Assembly: GCA_902493535.1 (NCBI GenBank)
Contig: CABUQG010000018.1
Span: 1 to 32,906 of the forward strand
Reading direction: 5' to 3'
Origin: an uncultured Collinsella sp.
GTDB lineage: Bacteria > Actinomycetota > Coriobacteriia > Coriobacteriales > Coriobacteriaceae
DNA: 32,906 bases
Shown here: positions 15,970-23,453 of the stretch, piece by piece
Position numbering within the stretch: position 1 is the first letter of the stretch
Layout of the letters: every line of letters starts with the position of its first letter
The notes under the pieces: model-generated
The model's input: only the letters and a program-made list of their open reading frames with translations
Told to the model about the DNA's origin: nothing
Databases searched by the model: none
Translations under genes and position numbers: made by a program

Positions 15970-17381
15970 TATCCGATCGCTCCTTCCATCTCGAGCTTGA
16001 TCAGGTTGTTCATCTCGACGGCGTACTCCAGCGGCAGCTCCTTGGAGACCGGGTTGGCAAAGCCATTGACGATCATGGTGCGGGCCTCTTCCTCCGAGAT
16101 ACCGCGGCTCATCAGGTAGAACACCTTGTCGTCGCCGATGCGGCCGATGGTGGCCTCGTGGCCGATGTCGACGTTCTTGGCGCGGATGTCCATGGCCGGG
16201 ATGGTGTCGGAGCGGCTCTGGTCGTCGAGCATGAGCGACTGGCAGCTCACGGTTGCCTTAGACCCCTCAGCCTTGGGCGTGGCAACGATAGAGCTGCGGA
16301 ACGTCTGGATGCCGCCGCTCTTGGAGATGCCCTTGGTCTCGACGGTTGCCGAGGTCTCGGGCGCGTTGAGCACGACCTTGCAACCGGTATCGAGGTTCTG
16401 ACCGGCGCCGGCAAAGGTGATGCCGGTAAAGCTCGAGCGGGCGCGGCGACCGTTGAGCACGCTCATGGGGTAGAGGTAGCCCACGTGGCTGCCGAAGGAA
16501 CCGCTGATCCACTCGATGTCGCCGTCCTCGTCCACGCGTGCACGCTTGGTGTTGAGGTTGTACATATTCTTGGACCAGTTCTCGATGGTCGAATAGCGCA
16601 GGTGCGCGCGCTTGCCTACAAACAGCTCGACAGCGCCGGCATGGAGGTTGGCCACGTTGTACTTGGGCGCGGAGCAGCCCTCGATAAAGTGCAGGTCGGC
16701 ATCGTCTTCGACGATGATGAGCGTGTGCTCAAACTGGCCAGCGCCCTTGGCGTTGAGGCGGAAGTAGCTCTGCAGCGGAAAATCGAGCTTGGTGCCCTTG
16801 GGCACGTAGACAAACGAGCCGCCCGACCACACGGCGCCGTGCAGGGCCGCAAACTTGTGGTCGGTGGGCGGGATGAGCGTCATAAACTTCTCGTGGATGA
16901 GCGGCTCCCACTGCGGGTCGTGCAAGGCCTCCTCAATGCCGGAGTAGACGATACCCATCTTGGACGCCGTGTCCTGCATGTTGTGGTAGACGAGTTCGGA
17001 GTCGTACTGCGCGCCGACGCCCGCCAGGTAGCTGCGCTCGGCCTCTGGGATGCCCAGGCGTTCAAAGGTGTTCTTGATGTCGTCGGGCACCGACTCCCAG
17101 TCGTGCTTTTGGTCGGTGTTGGGCTTGACGTAGGTGACGATGTTGTCCATGTCCAGGCCCTCGATGGAGGGGCCCCACGTCGGGTCGGGAAAACGGTTGA
17201 AGATCTCGAGGGACTTTAAGCGCAGGTCGAGCATCCACTGAGGCTCGTCCTTCTTGGCGCTGATCTCGCGCACGATGTCGGGCGTGATGCCGGCGTCGAG
17301 ACGCTCGAATCCCTCCTCGCCATAGGTGAAGTCGTAGAGGCTGCGGTCGATGTCCGCGACCTCGGTGCGGTTCTTGGTCAT
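15969..17381 (-). CDS. sufB: SufB, Fe-S scaffold subunit
   Basis: SufB is the subunit on which the nascent cluster is built. The 470-residue protein is full length, with typical SufB stretches: SGGSFVYVPKG, a beta-helix core with FIEGCSAPKYNVANLHAG, the DTGCKVVLNAPETSATVETKG segment, GHEATIGRIGDDKVFYLMSRG and the C-terminal EYAVEMNNLIKLEMEGAIG. It starts 12 nt after sufC and runs into sufD with a one-base overlap. The order C-B-D-S-U puts sufB second, unlike the CDSUB order of Bacillus. Confidence 0.97.
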   Translation of the reverse strand: MTKNRTEVADIDRSLYDFTYGEEGFERLDAGITPDIVREISAKKDEPQWMLDLRLKSLEIFNRFPDPTWGPSIEGLDMDNIVTYVKPNTDQKHDWESVPDDIKNTFERLGIPEAERSYLAGVGAQYDSELVYHNMQDTASKMGIVYSGIEEALHDPQWEPLIHEKFMTLIPPTDHKFAALHGAVWSGGSFVYVPKGTKLDFPLQSYFRLNAKGAGQFEHTLIIVEDDADLHFIEGCSAPKYNVANLHAGAVELFVGKRAHLRYSTIENWSKNMYNLNTKRARVDEDGDIEWISGSFGSHVGYLYPMSVLNGRRARSSFTGITFAGAGQNLDTGCKVVLNAPETSATVETKGISKSGGIQTFRSSIVATPKAEGSKATVSCQSLMLDDQSRSDTIPAMDIRAKNVDIGHEATIGRIGDDKVFYLMSRGISEEEARTMIVNGFANPVSKELPLEYAVEMNNLIKLEMEGAIG

Positions 17382-17393
17382 TGCGTCGCCCCT

Positions 17394-18194
17394 TTACGCC
17401 TGCTGCTCGGCAGCGGCGGCCTCGGCCTGGGCGCGCTGCTCGGCGGCCTCGCGCTCGAAGGTCTCAAAGCCGTTCTTGTCGATCCAGGGGATGAGCGAGG
17501 CGTCGTCCTCGCGCACGATGTGGCCCTTGACCATAACGTGGACGCGGTCGACATCCAGATGCTCCAGGATGCGCGTGTTGTGCGTGATGATGAGCATGGA
17601 GCCGTCGCGGCTCTTGCGGTAGGCGTCCATGCCGTGGCTGACGGTGGACAGGGCGTCGACGTCCAGGCCGGAGTCGGTTTCGTCCAGGATGGCGAGCTTG
17701 GGCTGCAGCAGCAGGAGCTGGAGCATCTCGACTTTCTTCTTCTCGCCGCCCGAGAAGCCCACGCCCAGCTCGCGGTTGAGGTAGGCGGTGTCCATGTTGA
17801 GCTCGGTCGCGAGCTCCTTAACGCGACGGCGGAACTCCTTGCCCTTCATCTCTAGGCCGGGACGGCCGGCGATGCTGGCGCGCAAAAAGCTCGACAGCGG
17901 CACGCCCGGGATCTCGACCGGGGCCTGGAAGCTCAGGAACAGGCCGGCGCGCGAGCGTTTGTCGGTGGTGAGCTCGGTGATGTCCTGGCCGTCAAAGACG
18001 ATGCGGCCGTCCTGCACGGTGTAGACGGGGTCGCCCATGACCAGGTGGCCGAGGGTGGACTTGCCGGCGCCGTTGGGTCCCATCAGCACGTGGGTCTCGC
18101 CGGCGGCGACGTTGAGGTTGACGTTGTGGAGGATGGTCTTTTCGTCCACGGAGGCGGTCAGACCTTCGATGGAAAGCAGCGGATTTGCGCTCAT
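17394..18194 (-). CDS. sufC: SufC, Fe-S assembly ATPase
   Basis: The ABC-type ATPase that drives conformational change of the SufBCD scaffold. ATG 18194, preceded by AGAGAGGGAC, gives 266 residues; the in-frame ATG at 18224 has no comparable ribosome site. Walker A GPNGAGKST is at 39-47, the Q loop Gln90 in SFQAPVEIPG, the signature FSGGEKKK at 147-154, and Walker B LAILDETDSGLD ends at 178, with the SufC-specific DETDSGLD form. The C-terminal tail is an Ala/Glu/Gln-rich extension. First gene of the suf operon. Confidence 0.97.
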   Translation of the reverse strand: MSANPLLSIEGLTASVDEKTILHNVNLNVAAGETHVLMGPNGAGKSTLGHLVMGDPVYTVQDGRIVFDGQDITELTTDKRSRAGLFLSFQAPVEIPGVPLSSFLRASIAGRPGLEMKGKEFRRRVKELATELNMDTAYLNRELGVGFSGGEKKKVEMLQLLLLQPKLAILDETDSGLDVDALSTVSHGMDAYRKSRDGSMLIITHNTRILEHLDVDRVHVMVKGHIVREDDASLIPWIDKNGFETFEREAAEQRAQAEAAAAEQQA

Positions 18195-18213
18195 GCTGTC
18201 CCTCTCTGTATAT

Positions 18214-18233
18214 GGTGTACTCATAGGTGTACT
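18214..18233 (-). promoter_or_regulatory. Tandem GGTGTACT repeat in the suf leader, candidate operator
   Basis: GGTGTACT occurs twice with 12-bp spacing (18214-18221 and 18226-18233), 20-40 nt before the sufC start and downstream of the predicted -10. TATG/CATA arms at 18211-18225 give partial symmetry. One helical turn between copies is the arrangement expected for a dimeric repressor such as the adjacent Rrf2 protein. Confidence 0.35.
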
Positions 18234-18258
18234 AAACCCTAGGAATCTTCTCGGAATA

Positions 18259-18286
18259 AAGTTACTATGGGTTCGGCGTTAGTCAA
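18259..18286 (-). promoter_or_regulatory. Candidate suf promoter
   Basis: On the minus strand TTGACT (18281-18286) is followed after 16 nt by TAACTT (18259-18264). The -35 is good and the -10 weak, as is common for an activated or repressed promoter. It lies 65-92 nt before sufC. Confidence 0.4.
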
Positions 18287-18318
18287 GGGAAAACCCGACT
18301 AATCCACTCGACTTTTTA

Positions 18319-18396
18319 GATGTGGGACATAATAATCAGGCTTGTTTGCCCCGCGTGCATAAGATTTGGGACAAACAAGCCTGGTATTTTGTCCCG
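18319..18396. repeat. Inverted pair of GGGACAAA elements (copies 2 and 3)
   Basis: Copy 2 is 18324-18352 and copy 3 is 18368-18395. The reverse complement of copy 3 aligns with copy 2 over its length with three substitutions and one indel, including the shared CAGGCTTGTTTG. Each has 5' flank AGATKT. Together they form a large hairpin-capable unit, like two REPs in a BIME, between the suf promoter and the rrf2 gene. Confidence 0.75.
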
Positions 18397-18416
18397 GCAA
18401 CGATGAGAGGGTAGGT

Positions 18417-18848
18417 ATGCTCATTTCTTCTAAGGGCCGCTATGCCCTCCGTCTGATGATCTATATCGCAGCGCTTGGTGACGTCGAGGGCAAAATCGCC
18501 CTGCGCGAGGTTGCCGACCGCGAGCATATCTCGCAAAAGTATTTGGAGCAGCTGGTTCGTCCGCTTATGAAGGCGGGCCTGCTTAAGAGCGTGCGCGGCA
18601 AGGGCGGCGGCTACATGATGGCCAAGGACCCGGCCGAGGTGCGTGCCGGCGACATCCTGCGCGCCGTCGAGGGCAGCACGGCTCCGGTGGCGTGCGACGG
18701 CATCGACAACAGCTGCACCCGCAGTGACCTGTGTTCCACCGTAAAGTTCTGGCGTGGCCTTGACGAGGTCATCGAGAACTATGTCGACGGCGTGACGTTG
18801 GCCGACCTGGCCGCCGTCCCCGAGATCAACTTTGACATTAAGCTGTAG
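18417..18848 (+). CDS. Rrf2/IscR-like transcriptional regulator
   Basis: A 143-residue Rrf2-family regulator. ATG 18417, with GAGAGG 7-12 nt upstream, is preferred to a TTG at 18366 that lies inside the repeat element. The N-terminal winged helix (MLISSKGRYALRLMIYIA, then ISQKYLEQLVRPLMKAGLLKSVRGKGGGY) is typical. Cys93, Cys100 and Cys106 match the cluster-ligand trio of IscR (C-x6-C-x5-C here). It is divergent from sufC, so it most likely senses Fe-S status and controls suf, as IscR and SufR do; that role is inferred from family and position. The MNT gene follows after 8 nt. Confidence 0.9.
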   Translation: MLISSKGRYALRLMIYIAALGDVEGKIALREVADREHISQKYLEQLVRPLMKAGLLKSVRGKGGGYMMAKDPAEVRAGDILRAVEGSTAPVACDGIDNSCTRSDLCSTVKFWRGLDEVIENYVDGVTLADLAAVPEINFDIKL

Positions 18849-18856
18849 GGCTGCAA

Positions 18857-19144
18857 ATGGCATCTCTCGACAAGGTGTATAAGCAAATCGAAGTTTTTGC
18901 TCGGGAATGTGACGCCGAGAAGGTTGTGCTGTTTGGTTCTCGTGCTCGAGGCGACAACTTACCCAAGAGCGATATTGACATCGCCGTAGCAGGTTGTCGG
19001 GATTTCGGCCGTTTCTCATATTTGATCGAGGAGCGTCTTGATACTCTTTTAGATGTAGATGTCGTCAATCTCGACGAGTCCTTGTCGCAGCAATTGCTCG
19101 ATGAAATTGCCAGGGATGGTGTGATTCTGTATGAAAAAATATGA
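18857..19144 (+). CDS. MNT-type minimal nucleotidyltransferase (antitoxin-like)
   Basis: A 95-residue minimal nucleotidyltransferase with FGSRARGDNLPKSDIDIAV: GSRARG at 27-32, catalytic Asp39 and Asp41, and a third acidic residue at Asp68 (DVDVV). All active-site residues are present. In HEPN/MNT modules the MNT partner neutralises the HEPN toxin, in characterised cases by adenylylating it. Its 3' end overlaps the HEPN gene by 14 nt. It starts 8 nt after the Rrf2 gene, so the pair is read from the regulator's transcript. Confidence 0.88.
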   Translation: MASLDKVYKQIEVFARECDAEKVVLFGSRARGDNLPKSDIDIAVAGCRDFGRFSYLIEERLDTLLDVDVVNLDESLSQQLLDEIARDGVILYEKI

Positions 19145-19550
19145 GAACTTTGCCAGTGCCTTGGCGAATCTTGAGGATGCGCCCAATCAGGATCTCAACA
19201 ATGATTTTGTTCAGAGTGGATTGATTAATAAGCTCAATCTTCAATTTGAACTGAGCTGGAAGCTCCTTAAGCGTCTGCTCGAGTATGAGGGCGCCACGCT
19301 TGCCGCGTCGGGGTCTCCTCGTGCCATCTTGAAGGAGTCCTACCGATTCTACGACTTTATTGATGAGGCGGCCTGGCTAGATATGCTCAGAGATCGCAAT
19401 ACGAACGTCCATATCTATGACAACAAGCTCGCTCAAGATTTGATTCGGCGCATCTTGAACGTCTATATCCCTGCTTTCTGCCAGTTGAGGGACGGGTTGA
19501 TGGAGCGTTACGGCGAGCTTCTGTTGGCGCCCGACGACCAGTTTGTTTAA
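19131..19550 (+). CDS. HEPN-family partner (HI0074-like nucleotidyltransferase substrate-binding protein)
   Basis: A 139-residue all-helical protein of the HI0074/KNTase C-terminal-like branch of HEPN. The motif RNTNVH (89-94) matches the RNxxxH signature of HEPN ribonucleases, so it could be an active RNase. LQFELSWKLLKRLLEYEG is the typical HI0074 helix. The ATG lies inside the end of the MNT gene in another frame (14-nt overlap), so the two are translationally coupled. It is probably the toxin half of a HEPN/MNT toxin-antitoxin pair; a housekeeping complex with no toxicity is the alternative. Confidence 0.85.
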   Translation: MKKYENFASALANLEDAPNQDLNNDFVQSGLINKLNLQFELSWKLLKRLLEYEGATLAASGSPRAILKESYRFYDFIDEAAWLDMLRDRNTNVHIYDNKLAQDLIRRILNVYIPAFCQLRDGLMERYGELLLAPDDQFV

Positions 19551-19593
19551 TTCCTTTAGATTTCGCGGAGGGCTGTTGCCGTTTACCGATGGG

Positions 19594-19624
19594 TTGTTGT
19601 GCAACAAACGGGGAGCTGTAATAC
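19594..19624 (+). promoter_or_regulatory. Palindrome and candidate promoter before the surface protein
   Basis: TTGTTGTGCAACAA (19594-19607) has 6-bp arms, overlapping a -35-like TTGTGC with TAATAC at 19619-19624 after 16 nt. TTGTTGTGCAAC recurs at 21384-21395, before the next gene. Confidence 0.3.
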
Positions 19625-19677
19625 TGAAACCATCTTTGCAAACTGCACTTTAACTACACCAATGCAGGGAGGATCTT

Positions 19678-21318
19678 ATGCAGCCCAAACATTCCGCGAT
19701 CGTGGCGGGCCTGACGTTGGCGCTTTCGTTTGGCACCGTTGCCGCGCCTGTGACTGCTGTTGCCGAGGAGCCCGCGCCGGGTGTTGCCTCGGATGCCACC
19801 GATATCGATAAGGGCCTTTACACCCAGCAGTCTTTTTCGGGCGTGCTGAGGTCGGTTCAGGGGGTCTCGTTTGTCAACGTGACCGCCGAGATGAAGTACT
19901 TCACCAAATATGAGAGCCATGGCAACTATAACCAGGGTTTTTCGTATGGCGATGGCTATAACGCGCTAGGCTATTACCAGTTCGACCGCCGTTGGTCGCT
20001 TGTTCCGTTTATGAAACAGGTCTACAACTACGATTCTGCTAAGTACGGCATGCTTAAGGCTGCGATCGATCAAGGCAGTGAGATTTCCAACGCGAACAAC
20101 CCCATGTATGCGAACGGTCAGCTTACCGAGCTGGGCCGCATTGCGCAGGATGCCTTCCTGGGCGCCTACAACACTGACCCCGAGGAGTTCTCGGCGCTGC
20201 AGGATGCCTATGCATACAACTCCTACTATGCGGTGACCGAGGCGTGGCTCAAGAGTGCTCTCGGCATTGATATCTCCGGCCGCGCCGACTGTGTCAAGGG
20301 CATGGTGTGGAGTATTACCAACATGTGCGGCACCGGTGGCTGCAGAGACTTCTTCCGCTGGGCAAACCTTTCCAACAGCATGACGGACCGCGAGTTTGTG
20401 ACGGCGCTTTCCAACAGCGTGGTCAATAACGTGGCGACCAAGTATGCAAGCCAGCCCCAGTATCATGAGGGCTGGAAGAACCGCTACCGCAATGAGCTCA
20501 AGGATTGTCTGGTCTATATTGCCGAGGACGAGGCTGCCGCGGCAACGCCCGTGCAGCCCGTGCAGCCTGAGCCCACGCCGGCGCCTGGTCCGAGCATGGC
20601 GCCTGCTGCTCCCGCCGCACCGACGCCTGGTACCGATGACGGTGCGGGCGACGATAATGATACGGATGCGCCCTCGACTGATGCGGGCAGCGAAGATGCC
20701 GGTAACGGTGGGGCTACGTCTGGTGGCACCGCGGCCGGTGGCGCTTCTGGCGATTCGTCGACTTCTGGCCCCGACGGCGCTACGGATGGTGCGACATCTG
20801 GCTCTACCGATGCGGGCGCTTCCAACGGCGCTGGCGATTCCGCTGCCGATGCTGGCTCCTCTAACGGTTCTGGCTCCGATGCTTCCGAGGGCGGTTCGAG
20901 TGAGGTATCCAATGCCGGCGATTCCTCGACGGAAAATAAGCCTTCTACCAGCGAGCAGCTTGGCTCCATGCTTGGATCTTCTTTGACGGCTGGCATTAAC
21001 GGTGGCTCTTCTTCTGATGAGGGGGCGTCTGACCAGGGTTCCGGTTCCGATGCCGCCGATGAGGGCGCGAGACAGTCCGACGCCGATGCTCAGAAGGCTG
21101 GGGATAAGGGTGGTGCTACTACCACCACCACGACGACTACGACCACCACGACGACCAAGGCCTCGGGTGGCAATATGCCCAAGACGGGTGACCTCATCGT
21201 GATGGCGAGCCTTGCCAGCGCAAGCCTGGCCACGCTGGGCGCCACGTCTATTGTGAGCGGTAAGCATAAACTCGATCAGCAGAATAAGGCTGCTGGTGAG
21301 GACGGTTCCGAGGAGTAA
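19678..21318 (+). CDS. Sortase-anchored surface protein with lysozyme-like N-terminal domain
   Basis: A 546-residue secreted protein; ATG 19678 follows AGGGAGG. Signal peptide (residues 1-30, ending AVAEE-type). The domain at about 45-285 contains YFTKYESHGNYNQGFSYGDG and NALGYYQFDRR; Glu79 in KYESHGNY sits like the catalytic acid of lysozyme-type muramidases, but I cannot assign a known family. Next comes a 200-residue Ser/Gly/Ala/Asp/Thr-rich stalk and 13 consecutive Thr (21118-21156). The end is MPKTG (500-504), a hydrophobic segment and a KHK tail: a variant LPxTG sortase signal. Processing by sortase and wall attachment are inferred. No sortase gene is in the window. Confidence 0.8.
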   Translation: MQPKHSAIVAGLTLALSFGTVAAPVTAVAEEPAPGVASDATDIDKGLYTQQSFSGVLRSVQGVSFVNVTAEMKYFTKYESHGNYNQGFSYGDGYNALGYYQFDRRWSLVPFMKQVYNYDSAKYGMLKAAIDQGSEISNANNPMYANGQLTELGRIAQDAFLGAYNTDPEEFSALQDAYAYNSYYAVTEAWLKSALGIDISGRADCVKGMVWSITNMCGTGGCRDFFRWANLSNSMTDREFVTALSNSVVNNVATKYASQPQYHEGWKNRYRNELKDCLVYIAEDEAAAATPVQPVQPEPTPAPGPSMAPAAPAAPTPGTDDGAGDDNDTDAPSTDAGSEDAGNGGATSGGTAAGGASGDSSTSGPDGATDGATSGSTDAGASNGAGDSAADAGSSNGSGSDASEGGSSEVSNAGDSSTENKPSTSEQLGSMLGSSLTAGINGGSSSDEGASDQGSGSDAADEGARQSDADAQKAGDKGGATTTTTTTTTTTTTKASGGNMPKTGDLIVMASLASASLATLGATSIVSGKHKLDQQNKAAGEDGSEE

Positions 21319-21352
21319 GTTCCTGGTCGCCTGATAATCTAAGAACTAGGAC

Positions 21353-21386
21353 GGGGTCCGGTGCAGCTGCATCGGACCCTGTTTTG
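21353..21386 (+). terminator. Terminator after the surface protein
   Basis: A near-perfect 12-bp stem (21354-21365 with 21368-21379) containing GGGTCCG/CGGACCC is followed by TGTTTTG. It is the only strong hairpin after the gene. Confidence 0.75.
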
Positions 21387-21520
21387 TTGTGCAACGATTA
21401 GTTATGCCCCCTCACATCCCATGTTGCTACCGTTGCCCGATCTGTTTGTGTACCGACATCAGTACGTGCGAGGCGGTCATTACAATTGGCATCATGCTGC
21501 GATTTAAGGGGAACGTTTTG

Positions 21521-23317
21521 GTGTCTGAACAGGCAAATAATGGTTGTACTGCCGGCTTTGGCGTGCGTATGATCGGCTGTGCCGACGATGCGGCTTTGCC
21601 CATTGGCATGCACGACTATGCGGAGGCTCTTGGTTGCTGCACGCTGGTCGACAAGACCATGTTTATTGCCGATGTGCTGGATTGCGATGCGTCCGTTATG
21701 GTGTGCTGCCGACCCGAGGGTTTTGGCAAGAGCATGAACTTGTCGATGCTCAAGGCTTTTCTGGAGCGTCCTGTGGTCGGTCGCGCCGGTCTGATCTCGT
21801 TTGCCGATGCTCAGATTTGGGATGCGGACGGCGGGCGCTATCGGGACGAGTATGCTTGTTATCCAGTGATATCGCTGGACTTTTCTGGCGCTGCGAGGCG
21901 TGGTGCCTCTGTTGTCGGCGTCGTGCGTGATGCTCTTTCGGGCGAATGCGCTCGTCTGTTGACGCTCTTGGAGGCTCCGGATTTAGCACGAGATAAGGTG
22001 CGTCACATCGAACGCGTTGCGCGTGGCGTGGCGAGCGCGGACGAGGTTGACTCGGTGCTCGGTGTGCTCATTGAGCTGCTGGAGATGGCCTGCGATGAGC
22101 AGGTTGTATTGCTCGTTGATGGGTATGACGCGGCGTGGTCGCCCAGTGCGAGCGCGAGGGACGCTTCCGGCGCCGGTCCGGCGGAGCTGCTCGATCGCGT
22201 GCTGTTCGACGCCATTGCCACCGCGGGTAATTCGCTACGCTTGGCTTGTCTGATGGGGGAGCGTCCTAACCCTGCCGAGATGGCGCTTTCTTCGCGCAGC
22301 TGCTCGTATCGTCTTTCGATGCCCCTTTCGACGTGGTGCGACCGTTGGTTCGGCTTTTCGGATGCCGAGGTCGAGGCTCTGTTGAGTCATGCTGGACGCG
22401 AGGAATACCTGGATGATGCGCGTGAATGGCTCGAGGGATATCGGTTTGGCAGGGCCTATTGCTCGAGTCCGGCGCGTGTGATCGGTTTTCTGGACCGAGG
22501 CTGCACGGCGCCCGTGCGAGCCGATCTGTATGGGTATGCCGATTGCCTGAGTAGGGTAGTTGCCGGGTGGAATCTCGACCGCCTTTCGGTCTTGTTCGAT
22601 TTACTCGAGCCCCATGCATGCGTTGAGGTCCCGGTTTGTTTGGGCGCTGCGGGGTCAGAGGCCTCGTATGATGATGGCCTGTGGACGGCGCTGTATCTGT
22701 CCGGTTTCCTGACGACGGATATGACTGAGGAGCCGGAACATGGCAATCGCCTCCGTGCTCTGCGGTTGCCCAATAATGAGCTTCGCCAAGCCTTGCGTCT
22801 GGTAATTATTGAGTGGTTTGAGTGTGCTGCCGAAGACACTCGAGACGTTGATGCGTTTCGCGACGGGTTGTGCCGTGGGGATGAGGATGCGGTGAAGCGG
22901 GCGTTAGAACGCATCCTGGGAGATGCAGGAATCGGTGCGAACAACCCAGATGCGCAGCTGCCATATCACCTGCTCTTGCAGGGACTCTGCTTTGGATTGC
23001 CGGGCTATGCCAATCCTGCCTCGAGGCGAAAGCGTGGCGCGGATCGCTGGGACATCCAGGTATTTCCTACGGGCGCTGTGTTTGACGTGGCAGACACGAT
23101 CGGCATGCTCGACGAGCGTCCGCTGATAACGGTCAACATGATGTTTGACCCCGGTGTGGACGCGCTGGGCCTAGAGCTGCTGGCCGTTCAGGCGCTGCTC
23201 GACATAGAGCGCGACGGTATCGACAAGATTCGCGTACCGCGACCCGGTGTGGGCCGCATGCGCTGGGGATTCGGGTTTGACGGGTGTCGTGTGGCAGCGG
23301 TGTGCCAGCGGCTGTAG
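21521..23317 (+). CDS. AAA-ATPase-like protein with degenerate nuclease-type C-terminus
   Basis: GTG 21521 is preceded by AAGGGGA at 21506-21512 and a -10-like TACAAT at 21481-21486, giving 598 residues; upstream ATGs lie before that -10. The N-terminal part matches the AAA-ATPase_like family (VDKTMFIADVLD, then Walker A RPEGFGKSMNLSMLKAF with Lys70, and VVLLVDGYDAAW with Asp200). Members usually end in a PD-(D/E)xK nuclease-like domain. Here the C-terminal stretch (about 500-598) lacks a clear D...ExK motif (MMFDPGVDALGLELLAVQ instead), so catalysis is doubtful. The family is abundant in gut anaerobes and its role is not known. Confidence 0.8.
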   Translation: MSEQANNGCTAGFGVRMIGCADDAALPIGMHDYAEALGCCTLVDKTMFIADVLDCDASVMVCCRPEGFGKSMNLSMLKAFLERPVVGRAGLISFADAQIWDADGGRYRDEYACYPVISLDFSGAARRGASVVGVVRDALSGECARLLTLLEAPDLARDKVRHIERVARGVASADEVDSVLGVLIELLEMACDEQVVLLVDGYDAAWSPSASARDASGAGPAELLDRVLFDAIATAGNSLRLACLMGERPNPAEMALSSRSCSYRLSMPLSTWCDRWFGFSDAEVEALLSHAGREEYLDDAREWLEGYRFGRAYCSSPARVIGFLDRGCTAPVRADLYGYADCLSRVVAGWNLDRLSVLFDLLEPHACVEVPVCLGAAGSEASYDDGLWTALYLSGFLTTDMTEEPEHGNRLRALRLPNNELRQALRLVIIEWFECAAEDTRDVDAFRDGLCRGDEDAVKRALERILGDAGIGANNPDAQLPYHLLLQGLCFGLPGYANPASRRKRGADRWDIQVFPTGAVFDVADTIGMLDERPLITVNMMFDPGVDALGLELLAVQALLDIERDGIDKIRVPRPGVGRMRWGFGFDGCRVAAVCQRL

Positions 23318-23372
23318 GGGCAGGCGATAACCGGGCTGCATCTGTTTCCCATTCTGTGTGCTTCTCGCTACT

Positions 23373-23442
23373 ATAGAACGGATCGCTAACGGTCTGGTCG
23401 TGCTGGCGACTGGGATAAATACTGGTATATCCAACGTTCTAT
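23373..23442. repeat. Inverted repeat with internal hairpin before the GT2 gene
   Basis: Perfect 8-bp arms ATAGAACG (23373-23380) and CGTTCTAT (23435-23442) enclose 54 nt. Inside, 23412-23432 is a bulged hairpin, GGGATAAATACTGGTATATCC, that resembles the GGGACAAA element. Confidence 0.35.
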
Positions 23443-23453
23443 GGGGGTGTCGA

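Noticed and set aside
13343..17219. Long plus-strand frames opposite suf genes
   Set aside because: The minus-strand SufS, SufD and SufB are clear; the mirrored frames have no family features.
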